A stretch of 36,873 bases of DNA, taken from NCBI GenBank assembly GCA_910579205.1, contig CAJTTD010000012.1, positions 18,682-55,554 of the forward strand, read 5' to 3'. Source of the DNA: an uncultured Christensenella sp. Its GTDB lineage: Bacteria > Bacillota > Clostridia > Christensenellales > Pumilibacteraceae. Both the position numbers and the translations under genes were made by a program. This document shows, in pieces, positions 1-7,665 of this stretch. The notes below the pieces were generated by a model that was not told the origin of the DNA, ran no database searches, and was given only the letters and a program-made list of their open reading frames with translations. Within the stretch, counting starts at the first letter, position 1; each line of letters begins with the position of its first letter.

Positions 1-11
1 CCCCCCGCTTT

Positions 12-17
12 TGTCAA
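12..17 (-). promoter_or_regulatory. possible -35 box of a leftward promoter cut by the window edge
   Basis: A perfect TTGACA lies on the minus strand. Its -10 box would fall outside the window, so this is only a hint that a leftward gene begins beyond the left edge. Confidence 0.2.
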
Positions 18-290
18 GCAAATTCCTCGCCTTTTTGAACTTTTTCCGAATTTATTTTTTGTGCATTTTTTACATGCGACTTTCATGCAATGTCGATGCT
101 GAGATATTGATTTAAACCGCCCGATTGATTTACCGATATTGCCGCCCAATCATTAAACAATCTTTAATCATGAAATTTTAAAACTGCATATCAACCGATA
201 AATCTGATTGGGATGAGCGCAAAGGGCAATCACCGCCTTTGTATTCATATTTAAGCTCATTGCCATAATGAGCATTTTGTTTTCTTCATA
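18..290. other. AT-rich intergenic stretch, no gene seen
   Basis: This AT-rich stretch separates the sugar operon terminator from the left edge. Only tiny open frames (10-26 codons) occur and none has a convincing ribosome binding site. It contains one rightward-facing hairpin (listed separately). I see no RNA gene. Confidence 0.5.
255..284 (+). terminator. rightward-facing hairpin with T-rich tail
   Basis: GCTCATT (255-261) pairs perfectly with AATGAGC (267-273) across a 5-nt loop, followed by ATTTTGTTTTC. It looks like an intrinsic terminator for rightward transcription, although no rightward gene lies just to the left within the window. It may stop antisense reads into the sugar operon. 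Confidence 0.4.
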
Positions 291-324
291 CAAAACAGCC
301 CGTTCCTTATGGGAAACGGACTGT
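291..324 (-). terminator. intrinsic terminator of the sugar operon
   Basis: On the minus strand ACAGTCCGTT (324-315) pairs with AACGGGCTGT (304-295), with one mismatch, and runs into a T-rich tail. It sits 47 nt after the last gene of the leftward operon 371-5019. Confidence 0.7.
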
Positions 325-370
325 CGTTATGTTAGCGTATGTTCCTATCACATGCGGTACGTGCCGAATG

Positions 371-1333
371 CTACACCCACCACATCGCGTTGTTGCGCGG
401 CGCGCGTATCATTATCTTTTGCATAAACTCGATCGCTTTATCAAGCCCTTCGAGCGGCGTCATGAGACAATCCTCGTGTTCTATGGAAACATATCCGTCG
501 TAACCGATAACGCGCAAAGCCGACATCATATCCTTCCACAGTTTTTCGTCCGAGCCGTAACCTACCGTGCGGAATATCCAGCTGCGTTCCTTTTCGAGCG
601 CGAGCGACTTGGTGTCGAGCACGCCGTTTACCGCCGCGTTTCGAGCGTCTATAGCTGTGTCTTTGGCATGAAACCAAAAGAGCGAATCGTCCAATTTTTT
701 GATGGCCGCTACGAGATCTATACCTTGCCATATCAAGTGAGACGGGTCGAAATTAGCGCCAAGGCTATCACCCGCCGCAGCGCGAAGACGCAGCAATGTT
801 TCGGGGTTGTACACGCAAAACCCGGGGTGCATCTCGAAGCATATCTTTACGCCGCAGTTTTCCGCGCGCTTGGCTTTTTCCGTCCAATACGGTATGAGCA
901 CGTCGTTCCACTGATACTCGAGCACGTCTCCGTACTCGTTGGGCCATGCGCAAGTTACCCAGTTGGGCATATCGCCTTTGCCGTCGCCGGGACAGCCCGA
1001 AAACGTGATCACCTTATCCACGCCCAGCTCCGCCGCCACTTCCATTGCCGCGTCAAGCTCATCCGACGCGACTTTGGCTACTTGTTTTTGCGGATGCACT
1101 CCGTTTCCGTGAACGGACAGCGCGGCGATCTCTATATTGTGTTTTTCAAACAACTCTTTCAGCTCGGCGCGCTTTTTCGCGCTGTTTTTAAGCTCCATGA
1201 TATCCGCATGCGCTTTGCCGGGATACCCGCCCGCGCCCAGCTCCATTCCGTCAACGCCTCGTTCCGCAAGATACTTAAGCGCGGAGTCGAGCGACATATC
1301 GCCGAATACGGGTGAAAAGACCGATAGCTTCAT
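371..1333 (-). CDS. sugar phosphate isomerase/epimerase-like TIM-barrel protein
   Basis: Predicted cytoplasmic TIM-barrel enzyme of the xylose isomerase-like (AP endonuclease 2) superfamily, 320 aa, usual length for the family. The N-terminus MKLSVFSPVFGD is the first barrel strand. Later barrel elements include CFEMHPGF (about residues 165-172), NFDPSHL (about 194-200), FHAKD (about 221-225) and SIEHED (about 283-288), which carry the Glu/Asp/His residues that bind a divalent metal in this superfamily. The start is fixed by GAGGAG placed inside the end of the preceding oxidoreductase gene, only 2 nt away, so the two are translationally linked. It is the last gene of a five-gene carbohydrate operon. 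Members act as epimerases, isomerases, dehydratases or lyases on sugars, inositols or 3-keto-sugars. The substrate cannot be read from sequence; superfamily assignment is firm. Confidence 0.85.
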   Translation of the reverse strand: MKLSVFSPVFGDMSLDSALKYLAERGVDGMELGAGGYPGKAHADIMELKNSAKKRAELKELFEKHNIEIAALSVHGNGVHPQKQVAKVASDELDAAMEVAAELGVDKVITFSGCPGDGKGDMPNWVTCAWPNEYGDVLEYQWNDVLIPYWTEKAKRAENCGVKICFEMHPGFCVYNPETLLRLRAAAGDSLGANFDPSHLIWQGIDLVAAIKKLDDSLFWFHAKDTAIDARNAAVNGVLDTKSLALEKERSWIFRTVGYGSDEKLWKDMMSALRVIGYDGYVSIEHEDCLMTPLEGLDKAIEFMQKIMIRAPRNNAMWWV

Positions 1334-1335
1334 TA

Positions 1336-2427
1336 TTATTTCTCCTCGAAGAACACGGGCTTGCCCGTCTTTGCCGACTCGTAGATAGCGTCGAGTATAC
1401 GCGTAACGACAGCCGCTTGCTCGGGCAGAACGGTGAGTTCGCCATTACCGCGCATAGCATTTATAAACGTCTGCGCTTCAATCACTTCGGGGTCAGCCGC
1501 CGCGCCGTCGAAGAACGCCACGCCGCCCGCTCCGAAATCGGGAGTTGTTATATACTGTCTGCCGTTGTTCACACCGTTTATGCGCAGTTTGCCGTCATCG
1601 CATATCCTTGCACCCGCCTTTGTGCCGCACAGCATGGTTTGCGCTTCTCCGGGTTCGTCATGATTGAGCGCCCAGCTCGCATCGACGGAAATTGTCGCGC
1701 CGTCCTCCATGACCACAAATCCGAACGCGCTGTCCTCCACGGTGAACTTTTCGGGATCCCAATCGCCCCAAGCGTTGGCGGTATCATGCTGATCGTTGAG
1801 CTTGTGGTAAGTCGTTCCCACAGCGTATTTGGGCTTGTAATTGTTCATAGTGTAAAGCGTGAGATCGAGCGCGTGCGTGCCTATATCGATGAGCGGTCCG
1901 CCGCCTTGCTTTTCTTCGTCGAGAAACACGCCCCACGTCGGCACGGCGCGACGGCGTATTGCCTTTGCCCGCGCGAAGTAAACTTCGCCGAACACGCCCT
2001 TATCCGCCTCTGCTTTCATGTACTGCACTTCGGGACGATATCGGTTTTGATAACCGATAGTAAGAAGTTTGCCGCTGCGCTTTTGCGCCGCGATCATTGC
2101 TTGCGCTTCCGCATAGTTGATAGCCATGGGCTTTTCGCACATCACGTTTTTGCCGGCATCGAGCGCGGCGACCGTTATCTCGCTGTGCGAACAGTTGGGC
2201 GTACACACGCACACAGCGTCCAACGGCTCTTTTAAAAGATCGCGGTAATCGGTAAATACTTTGCCCTTGCCGCCGCCGAATTCGGCGTTTGCTTTTACGG
2301 CGCGCTCTTCTATGATGTCGCAAAATGCGCACATTTCCACGTCGTCGCTCAGTTTTTTGTATGCGGGCATATGCTTGCAGTTGGCGATGCCGCCGCAACC
2401 TATAATGCCGAACTTGAGTTTTTTCAT
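1336..2427 (-). CDS. Gfo/Idh/MocA family NAD(P)-dependent oxidoreductase
   Basis: Sugar or polyol dehydrogenase-like protein of 363 aa. The N-terminal Rossmann fold carries GIIGCGGIA near residue 8 (NAD(P) binding). The family hallmark CEKPMA, holding the active-site Lys, follows at about residue 97, and the C-terminal alpha/beta domain contains GGGPLIDIGTHALDL with the conserved Asp and His. The start follows a strong GGAGGAAGG site. It is cotranscribed with a second, divergent member of the same family (3955-5019). Two paralogues in one operon suggest separate oxidation and reduction steps, for example making and later reducing a keto-sugar (inference). Family assignment is firm; substrate unknown. 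Confidence 0.9.
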   Translation of the reverse strand: MKKLKFGIIGCGGIANCKHMPAYKKLSDDVEMCAFCDIIEERAVKANAEFGGGKGKVFTDYRDLLKEPLDAVCVCTPNCSHSEITVAALDAGKNVMCEKPMAINYAEAQAMIAAQKRSGKLLTIGYQNRYRPEVQYMKAEADKGVFGEVYFARAKAIRRRAVPTWGVFLDEEKQGGGPLIDIGTHALDLTLYTMNNYKPKYAVGTTYHKLNDQHDTANAWGDWDPEKFTVEDSAFGFVVMEDGATISVDASWALNHDEPGEAQTMLCGTKAGARICDDGKLRINGVNNGRQYITTPDFGAGGVAFFDGAAADPEVIEAQTFINAMRGNGELTVLPEQAAVVTRILDAIYESAKTGKPVFFEEK

Positions 2428-2451
2428 TTTTCCTTCCTCCGAATTTTTATT

Positions 2452-3165
2452 TTACGCGTGCTTGCGCATGAACGCGCAGCAATGCTTTAGGTAGTCGGCT
2501 ATCGGCATGTCGGTTTTTTCTATTTCCAAAACCGCCCACTCCGAGCCTATTTGTTTGCACTCTTCCAGCACGTCTTTTAGCCGCGCCCGTCCTTCGCCCG
2601 CGACGGGATTGACCGCCTCGACATTCTCGCCCAACTCTTTTATATGAACAAGCGAAATTTTGTCAGCGTGTTTTTGTATAAACTCACACGCGTCAACGCC
2701 CGCGACAGCAAGCCAATACACGTCCGGCTCAAGCGTCAAGCCGTCAACGCGCTCCGCAAGTTCGGTTACTTTGTCCGCACCGTCCTTAAACTCGTGCGCG
2801 TGGTTGTGATAGCCGAGCGTTATACCGCGTTCGCGCAAGTCCTTTACGGCGCGCGGTAATTCGGCGACGGCTCTGTCAAACTCGTCGCCGTTGTCGAGCG
2901 ACAGCCACGGCACGACTACATTGCTTATGCCCAGACGCTGCGCAGTGTGGAGTTCGTCTTGCAACTTATCCAAGCCGATGTGCGCCGAAAACGCTTCCAA
3001 CGCGTATTTGTCGAGCGAGCTCATTATTTCGTCCGCGGACATATCGTAAAACCCCGCGAACTCCACGCCGTCGAACCCCGCCTCGGCTATTATTTTCAAC
3101 GCGCTTTCAAGCCCGTTTTCGGCTATGTAATCGCGCAGCGAATACAGTTGAACACCCGTTTTCAT
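2452..3165 (-). CDS. sugar phosphate isomerase/epimerase-like TIM-barrel protein, second copy
   Basis: A 237-aa xylose isomerase-like TIM-barrel protein. It begins MKTGVQLYSLRDYI, the typical first strand of this family. FDGVEFAGF, TLGYHNHAHEF, LTLEPDVYW and SLVHIKEL supply the Glu, His and Asp positions of the metal site. An upstream in-frame start at 3258 would overlap the ThuA-like gene and add 31 basic residues without homology sense. The ATG at 3165, preceded by AGGCGGTG, is the better start. It is 72 codons shorter than its paralogue at 371-1333 and only distantly similar, so the two likely catalyse different steps of one pathway. Possible roles are hydroxypyruvate isomerase-like, inosose dehydratase-like or 3-keto-glycoside lyase; sequence alone does not decide. 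Confidence 0.85.
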   Translation of the reverse strand: MKTGVQLYSLRDYIAENGLESALKIIAEAGFDGVEFAGFYDMSADEIMSSLDKYALEAFSAHIGLDKLQDELHTAQRLGISNVVVPWLSLDNGDEFDRAVAELPRAVKDLRERGITLGYHNHAHEFKDGADKVTELAERVDGLTLEPDVYWLAVAGVDACEFIQKHADKISLVHIKELGENVEAVNPVAGEGRARLKDVLEECKQIGSEWAVLEIEKTDMPIADYLKHCCAFMRKHA

Positions 3166-3179
3166 TTTATCGCACCGCC

Positions 3180-3908
3180 TTATTTCTCTGTCTTTTCGAG
3201 CGGCGCAACGTGCGGACACTCTACGGGCTTTCCTATGGGGAAAGCGGGCGCGAGCCAATTAACGGCGTTTACGAGGATCTTGCGCACTTCGGGATTGTGA
3301 TATGACGGGTTGCTCTCGTGCCCGGGCTGGAAGTAAAATATCTTGCCCTTGCCGCGCGTGTAAGTAACGCCGCTCCTAAACACCTCGCCGCCCGCGAACC
3401 ATCCAATAAACACCAACTCGTCGGGCGTGGGGATATCGAAATGTTCTCCGTACATCTCTTCCTCGGCAAGCTCTATATGCTCGGGCAGTCCCGCCGCAAT
3501 GGGGTGCGCGGGCGCGCTTACCCACAGCCTTTCTCTGTCGTTGTCGCGCCACTTGAGCGTACAGCTCGTGCCGAGCAGTCTGCGGAACGGTTTGGACATG
3601 TGCGCCGAGTGCAAAAACATGACGCCCATACCGCACTGCACGCGCTTGACTATTTTTTCGACGAGCGCATCCGACACGATTTCGTGCATAGCGTGTCCCC
3701 ACCAAACAAGCACTTCCGTTTGGTCGAGTATTTCATCGGTCAGCATACTTCCGTCGTCGCCGTCGGCTTGCCACACCGCAGTGGTTTGCATGCCCGCGCC
3801 GTCAAACAGTTCCTTTAACGTGTGCTGTATGCCGTGCGGATGCTGTTTCACAACATCTGGGTTTTCGCTGTGCCATTTTCCGTGTTCGGAAAAAACAGTA
3901 ACTTTCAT
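3180..3908 (-). CDS. ThuA-like domain protein (class I glutamine amidotransferase-like fold)
   Basis: A 242-aa protein covering the whole ThuA-like domain. It starts MKVTVFSEHGKWHSE, has VLVWWGHAMHEIVS near residue 86 and the strand GVMFLHSAHMSKPF near 115, and ends in GKIFYFQPGHESNPSYHNP. This late pattern (FYFQPGHE...YHNP) is typical of ThuA family members found beside Gfo/Idh/MocA dehydrogenases. ThuA proteins are linked to trehalose and keto-sugar catabolism, but their chemistry is poorly defined. GAGGAGG stands before the ATG. It is second in the operon, 46 nt after the first gene. The role in handling an oxidised sugar intermediate is inferred from context. Confidence 0.85.
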   Translation of the reverse strand: MKVTVFSEHGKWHSENPDVVKQHPHGIQHTLKELFDGAGMQTTAVWQADGDDGSMLTDEILDQTEVLVWWGHAMHEIVSDALVEKIVKRVQCGMGVMFLHSAHMSKPFRRLLGTSCTLKWRDNDRERLWVSAPAHPIAAGLPEHIELAEEEMYGEHFDIPTPDELVFIGWFAGGEVFRSGVTYTRGKGKIFYFQPGHESNPSYHNPEVRKILVNAVNWLAPAFPIGKPVECPHVAPLEKTEK

Positions 3909-3954
3909 ATCGGTTATAACCTCCTCTTCATAACGTGAATTTATTGATTTTAGT

Positions 3955-5019
3955 TTAGACTTTGAGTTGTCTGAGATCGACAGACTTGTGCGACAACGCC
4001 GATTGCTCCGCCGCTTCCATTATCTTCATGACAGTCATCACTTGATCGTGCCTGATCGACAATGACGCGCCGTCTACTACCGCATTGTAAAACTCATTAT
4101 AAAAAGCATGGGGCGCAGGGCGAATACGGTTTAAGTCCTCAATATTGAGCGAGTCGGCGGTGCGGTACGCCATGGTCTTGGTAAAGCCGTTGCCCGCCTT
4201 TATTCCCGCGATCTTGCGTTCGGGCGAGAATATCGGCTTTACTACCTTTCCGCTTACATCCCAGTCCTCCACGATCGCCGTTCCGTTTTCGCCGTAAACT
4301 ATCCAGCGCGGCGTTTTAATATAACAGTCGGTATCGACGACTATCTCCATGACGGTATCGGGATATTCGAGTATCAGTTTGAACCCGTCGTCCACGTCAA
4401 AGCCTTGCGCGAACGAATACGAACAATACACGCTGTCGGGCGCACCGCCGAACATGACTACGGCTTGGTCTATCAAATGCACGCCCCAATCGAGCATCAT
4501 GCCGCCGCCCTTTTCCTTGAACTTGCGCCAATCGCCCGGTATGCCGTTGCCACCTTGCACGCGCGACTCTATGCGCAATATCTTGCCTATGTCGCCGCTG
4601 TCGTATAGTTTTTTGACCGTTAAAAAGTCGTCGTCCCACCGTCTGTTTTGATGTACGGCAAAAACTATGCCGTGTTTATTCGCGCATTCAGCCATGTCGG
4701 CAAATTCGGCGCTCGACATCGCGACGGGTTTTTCGCAAATAACGTGCTTGCCCGCCGCAGCGAAATACTTTACGTATTCGCAGTGCCAGTCGTTGGGCGT
4801 GGCTATTATCACCGCGTCGGTATTCGGATCGGACACTATGTCCTCCTTACTGCGGAATGCGTCGCAAGTCGCAATGCCGTGTCGCCGCGCGACGTCGTAT
4901 CGGCTCTCGTCGGTATCGTAGATCCCGCTCAACTCGAAATTCCGCAGCTCGGCTATCGATCGCGCATGGAAATCGCCCATTCCACCGTAGCCTACTATTG
5001 CAATACGTAATTTTCTCAT
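3955..5019 (-). CDS. Gfo/Idh/MocA family NAD(P)-dependent oxidoreductase, first gene of sugar operon
   Basis: A 354-aa oxidoreductase with Rossmann motif IAIVGYGGMGDFHAR near residue 6, the catalytic-Lys hallmark VICEKPVAMS near 95, HQNRRWDDDF and GGGMMLDWGVHLIDQ in the second domain. An in-frame TTG at 5031 is possible, but ATG at 5019 has GGGGAG at good spacing and gives the normal N-terminus MRKLRIAIVGYGG. It is promoter-proximal in the operon, whose candidate promoter lies at 5056-5084. It diverges clearly from the paralogue at 1336-2427, consistent with a second redox step on the same sugar. Substrate unknown. Confidence 0.9.
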   Translation of the reverse strand: MRKLRIAIVGYGGMGDFHARSIAELRNFELSGIYDTDESRYDVARRHGIATCDAFRSKEDIVSDPNTDAVIIATPNDWHCEYVKYFAAAGKHVICEKPVAMSSAEFADMAECANKHGIVFAVHQNRRWDDDFLTVKKLYDSGDIGKILRIESRVQGGNGIPGDWRKFKEKGGGMMLDWGVHLIDQAVVMFGGAPDSVYCSYSFAQGFDVDDGFKLILEYPDTVMEIVVDTDCYIKTPRWIVYGENGTAIVEDWDVSGKVVKPIFSPERKIAGIKAGNGFTKTMAYRTADSLNIEDLNRIRPAPHAFYNEFYNAVVDGASLSIRHDQVMTVMKIMEAAEQSALSHKSVDLRQLKV

Positions 5020-5055
5020 AATTCTCCCCAAAACGCTTGAACTCGGCGCGTATAT

Positions 5056-5084
5056 AGTTTATAATTAAGTCGGTCGATATTCAA
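5056..5084 (-). promoter_or_regulatory. predicted sigma-A promoter of the sugar operon
   Basis: Minus strand TTGAAT (5084-5079), 17 nt, TAAACT (5061-5056). Predicted start near 5049, leaving a leader of about 30 nt before the ATG at 5019. It lies just outside the paired structured element and faces away from the AraC gene. Confidence 0.5.
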
Positions 5085-5094
5085 TCGGCTTCGT

Positions 5095-5379
5095 TAGCCA
5101 TTCGATGCTCGAACTTCCGCAAGGTTTTAGCGGCAAACGCGGTGTGATACTGCGTCAAACCGCACTTGCGGTACTACAGAGAGTACAGCTTCGTGCGCTT
5201 TTCCTTGTCTGACACCGTGTTTGCTCGCTAAAACTCTCCGACCTAAGCCGCATAGAACGAGCATAGTTCGACGCTTACGGAGTGCCGTCGTACCCTCTGT
5301 GGTACGTCAAGCGACGCAAGGGGCGAAATATACCGTGAATATACGGCTTAGGCTTACGGGTTCGCGCCCCGAATGGCTA
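5095..5379. repeat. inverted pair of ~140-nt structured elements between sugar operon and AraC gene
   Basis: The outer ends TAGCCATTCG (5095-5104) and CGAATGGCTA (5370-5379) pair perfectly. Left half: TTTTAGCG (5125-5132) pairs CGCTAAAA (5226-5233), GCAAAC (5133-5138) pairs GTTTGC (5219-5224), CGGTGT (5140-5145) pairs ACACCG (5212-5217), and a top hairpin GTACT-ACAGAG-AGTAC occupies 5171-5186. Right half: CCTAAGCCG (5242-5250) pairs CGGCTTAGG (5344-5352), with top hairpin CGTACC-CTCTGT-GGTACG at 5289-5306. Read on the minus strand, the right half repeats the left in order and spacing: TAGCCATTCG, CGAAC..CCG.AAG, 5' arm, CTTG, GTAC hairpin with loop ACAGAG, then a 3' arm ending 47 nt later. 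Stem arms differ but still pair. So these are two homologous structured units in inverted orientation. It could be a MITE-like palindrome, a noncoding RNA or a regulatory site. Type unknown. Confidence 0.7.
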
Positions 5380-5456
5380 GCTATAATATAGCACGGCGAT
5401 TACGGCAATTCTACTAAATTCTAAATATCTTATTCTCAAATATTGCGGTGATGTTA

Positions 5457-6254
5457 ATGGACTCGGCAAGTTACGAAGCTATCAGAGCGCGCATCAACCA
5501 CATACAGGCATGGCGCGGCACAACCAACTGCTCCCCTCATTACCATCAATCGGTGGAGATAGTAGTCGCGTTGACCGACGGAGTATACACGCGCGTCAAC
5601 AACAGCGAACGCACGCTGTCGGCGCGGCAAATATGCGTGGCGGACTGCTTTGACATACACACCTTCGACTCGCACGACAACGACACGTATATAATGATCA
5701 TACCAAAAGAGCTTTTGTCCGACTATTTGGCGGTAAAACGAAAAAAGCACCTCTCCACGCCGTTCATAGACGATGTAGAAAAGTGCGAAAAGATCATCGC
5801 GTGCATAGAAGCGTTGATAAACGATCAGCCGTCGCAGCTCACTCAGTTGGGATATGCAAACACCGTTATGGGGCTTATTTGCGAAGCTTGCGGACTGTCC
5901 GACAGTGCGGACTCCGATATTTCCGTAATGCAAGCCGTGCTCGACTATTTGGAGGACAACTCCGACGAGGATATAAACCTCGAGTCGCTGTCTCGACGCT
6001 TCGGGTATAATAAATATTATTTTTCCAGACTGTTCAACGACTTTTTCAAGTTCAATCTCAACGAATATCTTGCGCGGGTGCGCATAAAAAACTTTATCGC
6101 GGCGATGCGCGCAGATCCCGCCGCCGACATTGTGGGCACTGCGCTAAGCTGCGGATTTAATTCGCAACAAACTTTTTACCGCTGTTTCACCAAGTATTAC
6201 AACATGTCGCCAAAATCGTATTTAAAAACTTTAAATTCCGATCCTCGCGAATAA
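5457..6254 (+). CDS. AraC/XylS family transcriptional regulator
   Basis: A 265-aa DNA-binding regulator. The N-terminal half resembles a cupin-like sensor (HYHQSVEIVVALTDGVY, near residue 25-41). The C-terminal ~100 residues form the AraC double helix-turn-helix: LESLSRRFGYNKYYFSRLF is the first, and IVGTALSCGFNSQQTFYRCF the second, followed by MSPKSYLKTL. Starts at 5448 (GTG), 5451 and 5457 (ATG) are in frame. I choose 5457 because GGTGA sits 5 nt before it, with moderate certainty. It is divergent from the sugar operon and is most likely its substrate-responsive regulator. It converges tail to tail with the membrane protein gene (2 nt between stop codons), with no separate terminator visible. 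Confidence 0.9.
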   Translation: MDSASYEAIRARINHIQAWRGTTNCSPHYHQSVEIVVALTDGVYTRVNNSERTLSARQICVADCFDIHTFDSHDNDTYIMIIPKELLSDYLAVKRKKHLSTPFIDDVEKCEKIIACIEALINDQPSQLTQLGYANTVMGLICEACGLSDSADSDISVMQAVLDYLEDNSDEDINLESLSRRFGYNKYYFSRLFNDFFKFNLNEYLARVRIKNFIAAMRADPAADIVGTALSCGFNSQQTFYRCFTKYYNMSPKSYLKTLNSDPRE

Positions 6255-6256
6255 TT

Positions 6257-6967
6257 TTAATTGGGGTTTTTCGGTTTATCTTCATCGTCGTTTTCGCTAC
6301 GGCAAGGCTCGTCCGCTTCGGTATGAACTATTTCATAGCCGAAAATATCGTACTTGGCGTCGCTCTTATCTTCGTCCGCAGCGGCGGGCGCGCCGATCGA
6401 CTTTTCCCTGCGGCTTTTATTCTTTTGATCTATGGCGGGAATGCGCTTGAGCACAACGGGCGCAAGACTGTTGAATATGAGGTCGAGCGGGATAAACAGT
6501 ACCGTACCCGTCAAAGCGAGCAGTACGTATCCGCCGAGACGCGCCGACCACTCCGGTATATCTATATCCAGCCCTACCGCCGAAACGCGGGTAACGGTGA
6601 GATATATACAGCCGAGCGCGGCATTAAAAAACACAATAACTATGAGCACGCGCAACAGCGCGCGTTTAAGTTTGAAATAAGTTAGCTTGTCTATAAAATA
6701 CGCGATAATGCCGTACGGTGCGAACATCAACAAAAAGAAAAACCATTTTGCCGACAAGCCCGTCATTGCGAACATTATGCCGATAGATGCGGCGGCGCAA
6801 AGCAAGCCGTATGCAAGCCCCGCGCGTTTACATGCCAAAAATATGCAAAATGCCGCTAAATATAACGGCATTATGCTGAGCGGCGCATACGCCGTAGCTA
6901 CGCATAATATTACGCACAGCGCGGTACACACCGCCGCCGTGGTTATCTTTTTTGTAACGGCGCGCAT
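6257..6967 (-). CDS. integral membrane protein, ECF S-component/YybS-like in appearance
   Basis: A 236-aa protein with about five hydrophobic segments between residues 8 and 165 (ITTAAVCTALCVILCVATAY, LYLAAFCIFLACKR, AYGLLCAAASIGIMFA, WFFFLLMFAPYGIIAYF, VLIVIVFFNAALGCIYL, LGGYVLLALTGTVLFIPLDL). A soluble, charged tail of about 65 residues follows, ending EDKPKNPN. The layout resembles substrate-binding S components of ECF transporters or YybS/DUF2232 proteins, but I cannot assign a ligand. Its ATG follows the stop of the J-like protein gene with no gap and no clear ribosome binding site, so translation is probably coupled. It is the last gene of the operon starting at 12725. Confidence 0.6.
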   Translation of the reverse strand: MRAVTKKITTAAVCTALCVILCVATAYAPLSIMPLYLAAFCIFLACKRAGLAYGLLCAAASIGIMFAMTGLSAKWFFFLLMFAPYGIIAYFIDKLTYFKLKRALLRVLIVIVFFNAALGCIYLTVTRVSAVGLDIDIPEWSARLGGYVLLALTGTVLFIPLDLIFNSLAPVVLKRIPAIDQKNKSRREKSIGAPAAADEDKSDAKYDIFGYEIVHTEADEPCRSENDDEDKPKNPN

Positions 6968-7597
6968 TTAACAGCAACGCATGGCTGAACACAAACAGTC
7001 GGTCAAACAGTACGCGCAGCAGCACGTAGACAGACAGTTGGACATGTTGTCCTGTTGCGGCGGGGGCGTAGATCCGCCGTAATTGGGTGCGCCGCCGTAA
7101 TTGGTCGATTGATCTTGCTGCGGTCGGTTTTGGATCTGCGCGGGATTGTCGATAGCCATTTTCAGTTTTGCGAGCGACTCTTTGTATTTGGAATTGGACG
7201 GGTCGTCCTGTATTGCCATTTCGAGCTGCGTTTTTGCCTCGCTCAACCATTCGCGCTTGTAAAACACAATGGCTTGCATATAATGCCATTCACCCTTGCG
7301 TTCGGTAATGGAATCCAAGATATCCTGAGCCTCGTTGTACTTGCCGGTGCGGATAAGCTCGTCCACCTTTGAATAGTCTCCGCCAAACGCTTCTGTCTTG
7401 GTGTCCTTTTCTATGTTGGCGCTTATCAAGACCCACGCCTCTTCCAGCTCTTGCAGCTTGCGCGCGCCCTCGTTGCCCTCCTCGCCCGATTTGAACCGCT
7501 GTTCGCCGTACAGATCGTGCAATTCCTTGTATTTTGCTCTGAGCGTTTCGGGATCGGTATCCCTGCTCAAACCCAATACCGCATAAGGATCTTTCAT
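6968..7597 (-). CDS. J-domain-like protein lacking HPD, with TPR-like region and cysteine-rich tail
   Basis: A 209-aa protein. Residues 1-60 follow J-domain layout (DPYAVLGLSRDTDPETLRAKYKELHDLYG...), but the loop where DnaJ has HPD shows no HPD, so it probably cannot stimulate DnaK ATPase. Residues about 75-150 form helical TPR-like repeats (YNEAQDILDSI, EWLSEAKTQLEMAIQDDPSNSKY). A Gln/Pro/Gly/Asn-rich linker leads to a tail with clustered cysteines (CLSTCCCAYCLTDCLCSAMRCC reads as C-rich pairs over residues 188-209). Such tails may bind metal or insert in membranes, as the adjacent DUF5685 protein is also Cys-containing. AAAGGAGG precedes the start. The 68-nt gap from DUF5685 holds no other gene. 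Function unknown. Confidence 0.7.
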   Translation of the reverse strand: MKDPYAVLGLSRDTDPETLRAKYKELHDLYGEQRFKSGEEGNEGARKLQELEEAWVLISANIEKDTKTEAFGGDYSKVDELIRTGKYNEAQDILDSITERKGEWHYMQAIVFYKREWLSEAKTQLEMAIQDDPSNSKYKESLAKLKMAIDNPAQIQNRPQQDQSTNYGGAPNYGGSTPPPQQDNMSNCLSTCCCAYCLTDCLCSAMRCC

Positions 7598-7665
7598 TAT
7601 GTCCTCCTTTCAGTTCGTATCGATGTCGCCAAACGTTTAGACGCGCAACCGCGTGCTACGTTTAG

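Noticed and set aside
18..290. Short leftward peptides of 10 and 26 codons
   Set aside because: No ribosome binding site at usable spacing and no conserved feature; one overlaps a terminator-like hairpin.
329..1315. 328-codon plus-strand frame opposite the first TIM-barrel gene
   Set aside because: Shadow frame; the minus-strand protein has family motifs and a good ribosome binding site.
5095..5379. tmRNA, RNase P RNA, 6S RNA or group II intron end as identity of the structured element
   Set aside because: None of the conserved cores (CCA end with tag frame, P4 sequences, domain V) is visible, and the two-half inverted layout does not fit them.
5380..5392. TATAAT at 5382-5387 as AraC gene promoter
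   Set aside because: No -35 hexamer is found at 16-18 nt. It may be used with an activator, but I cannot support it from sequence.
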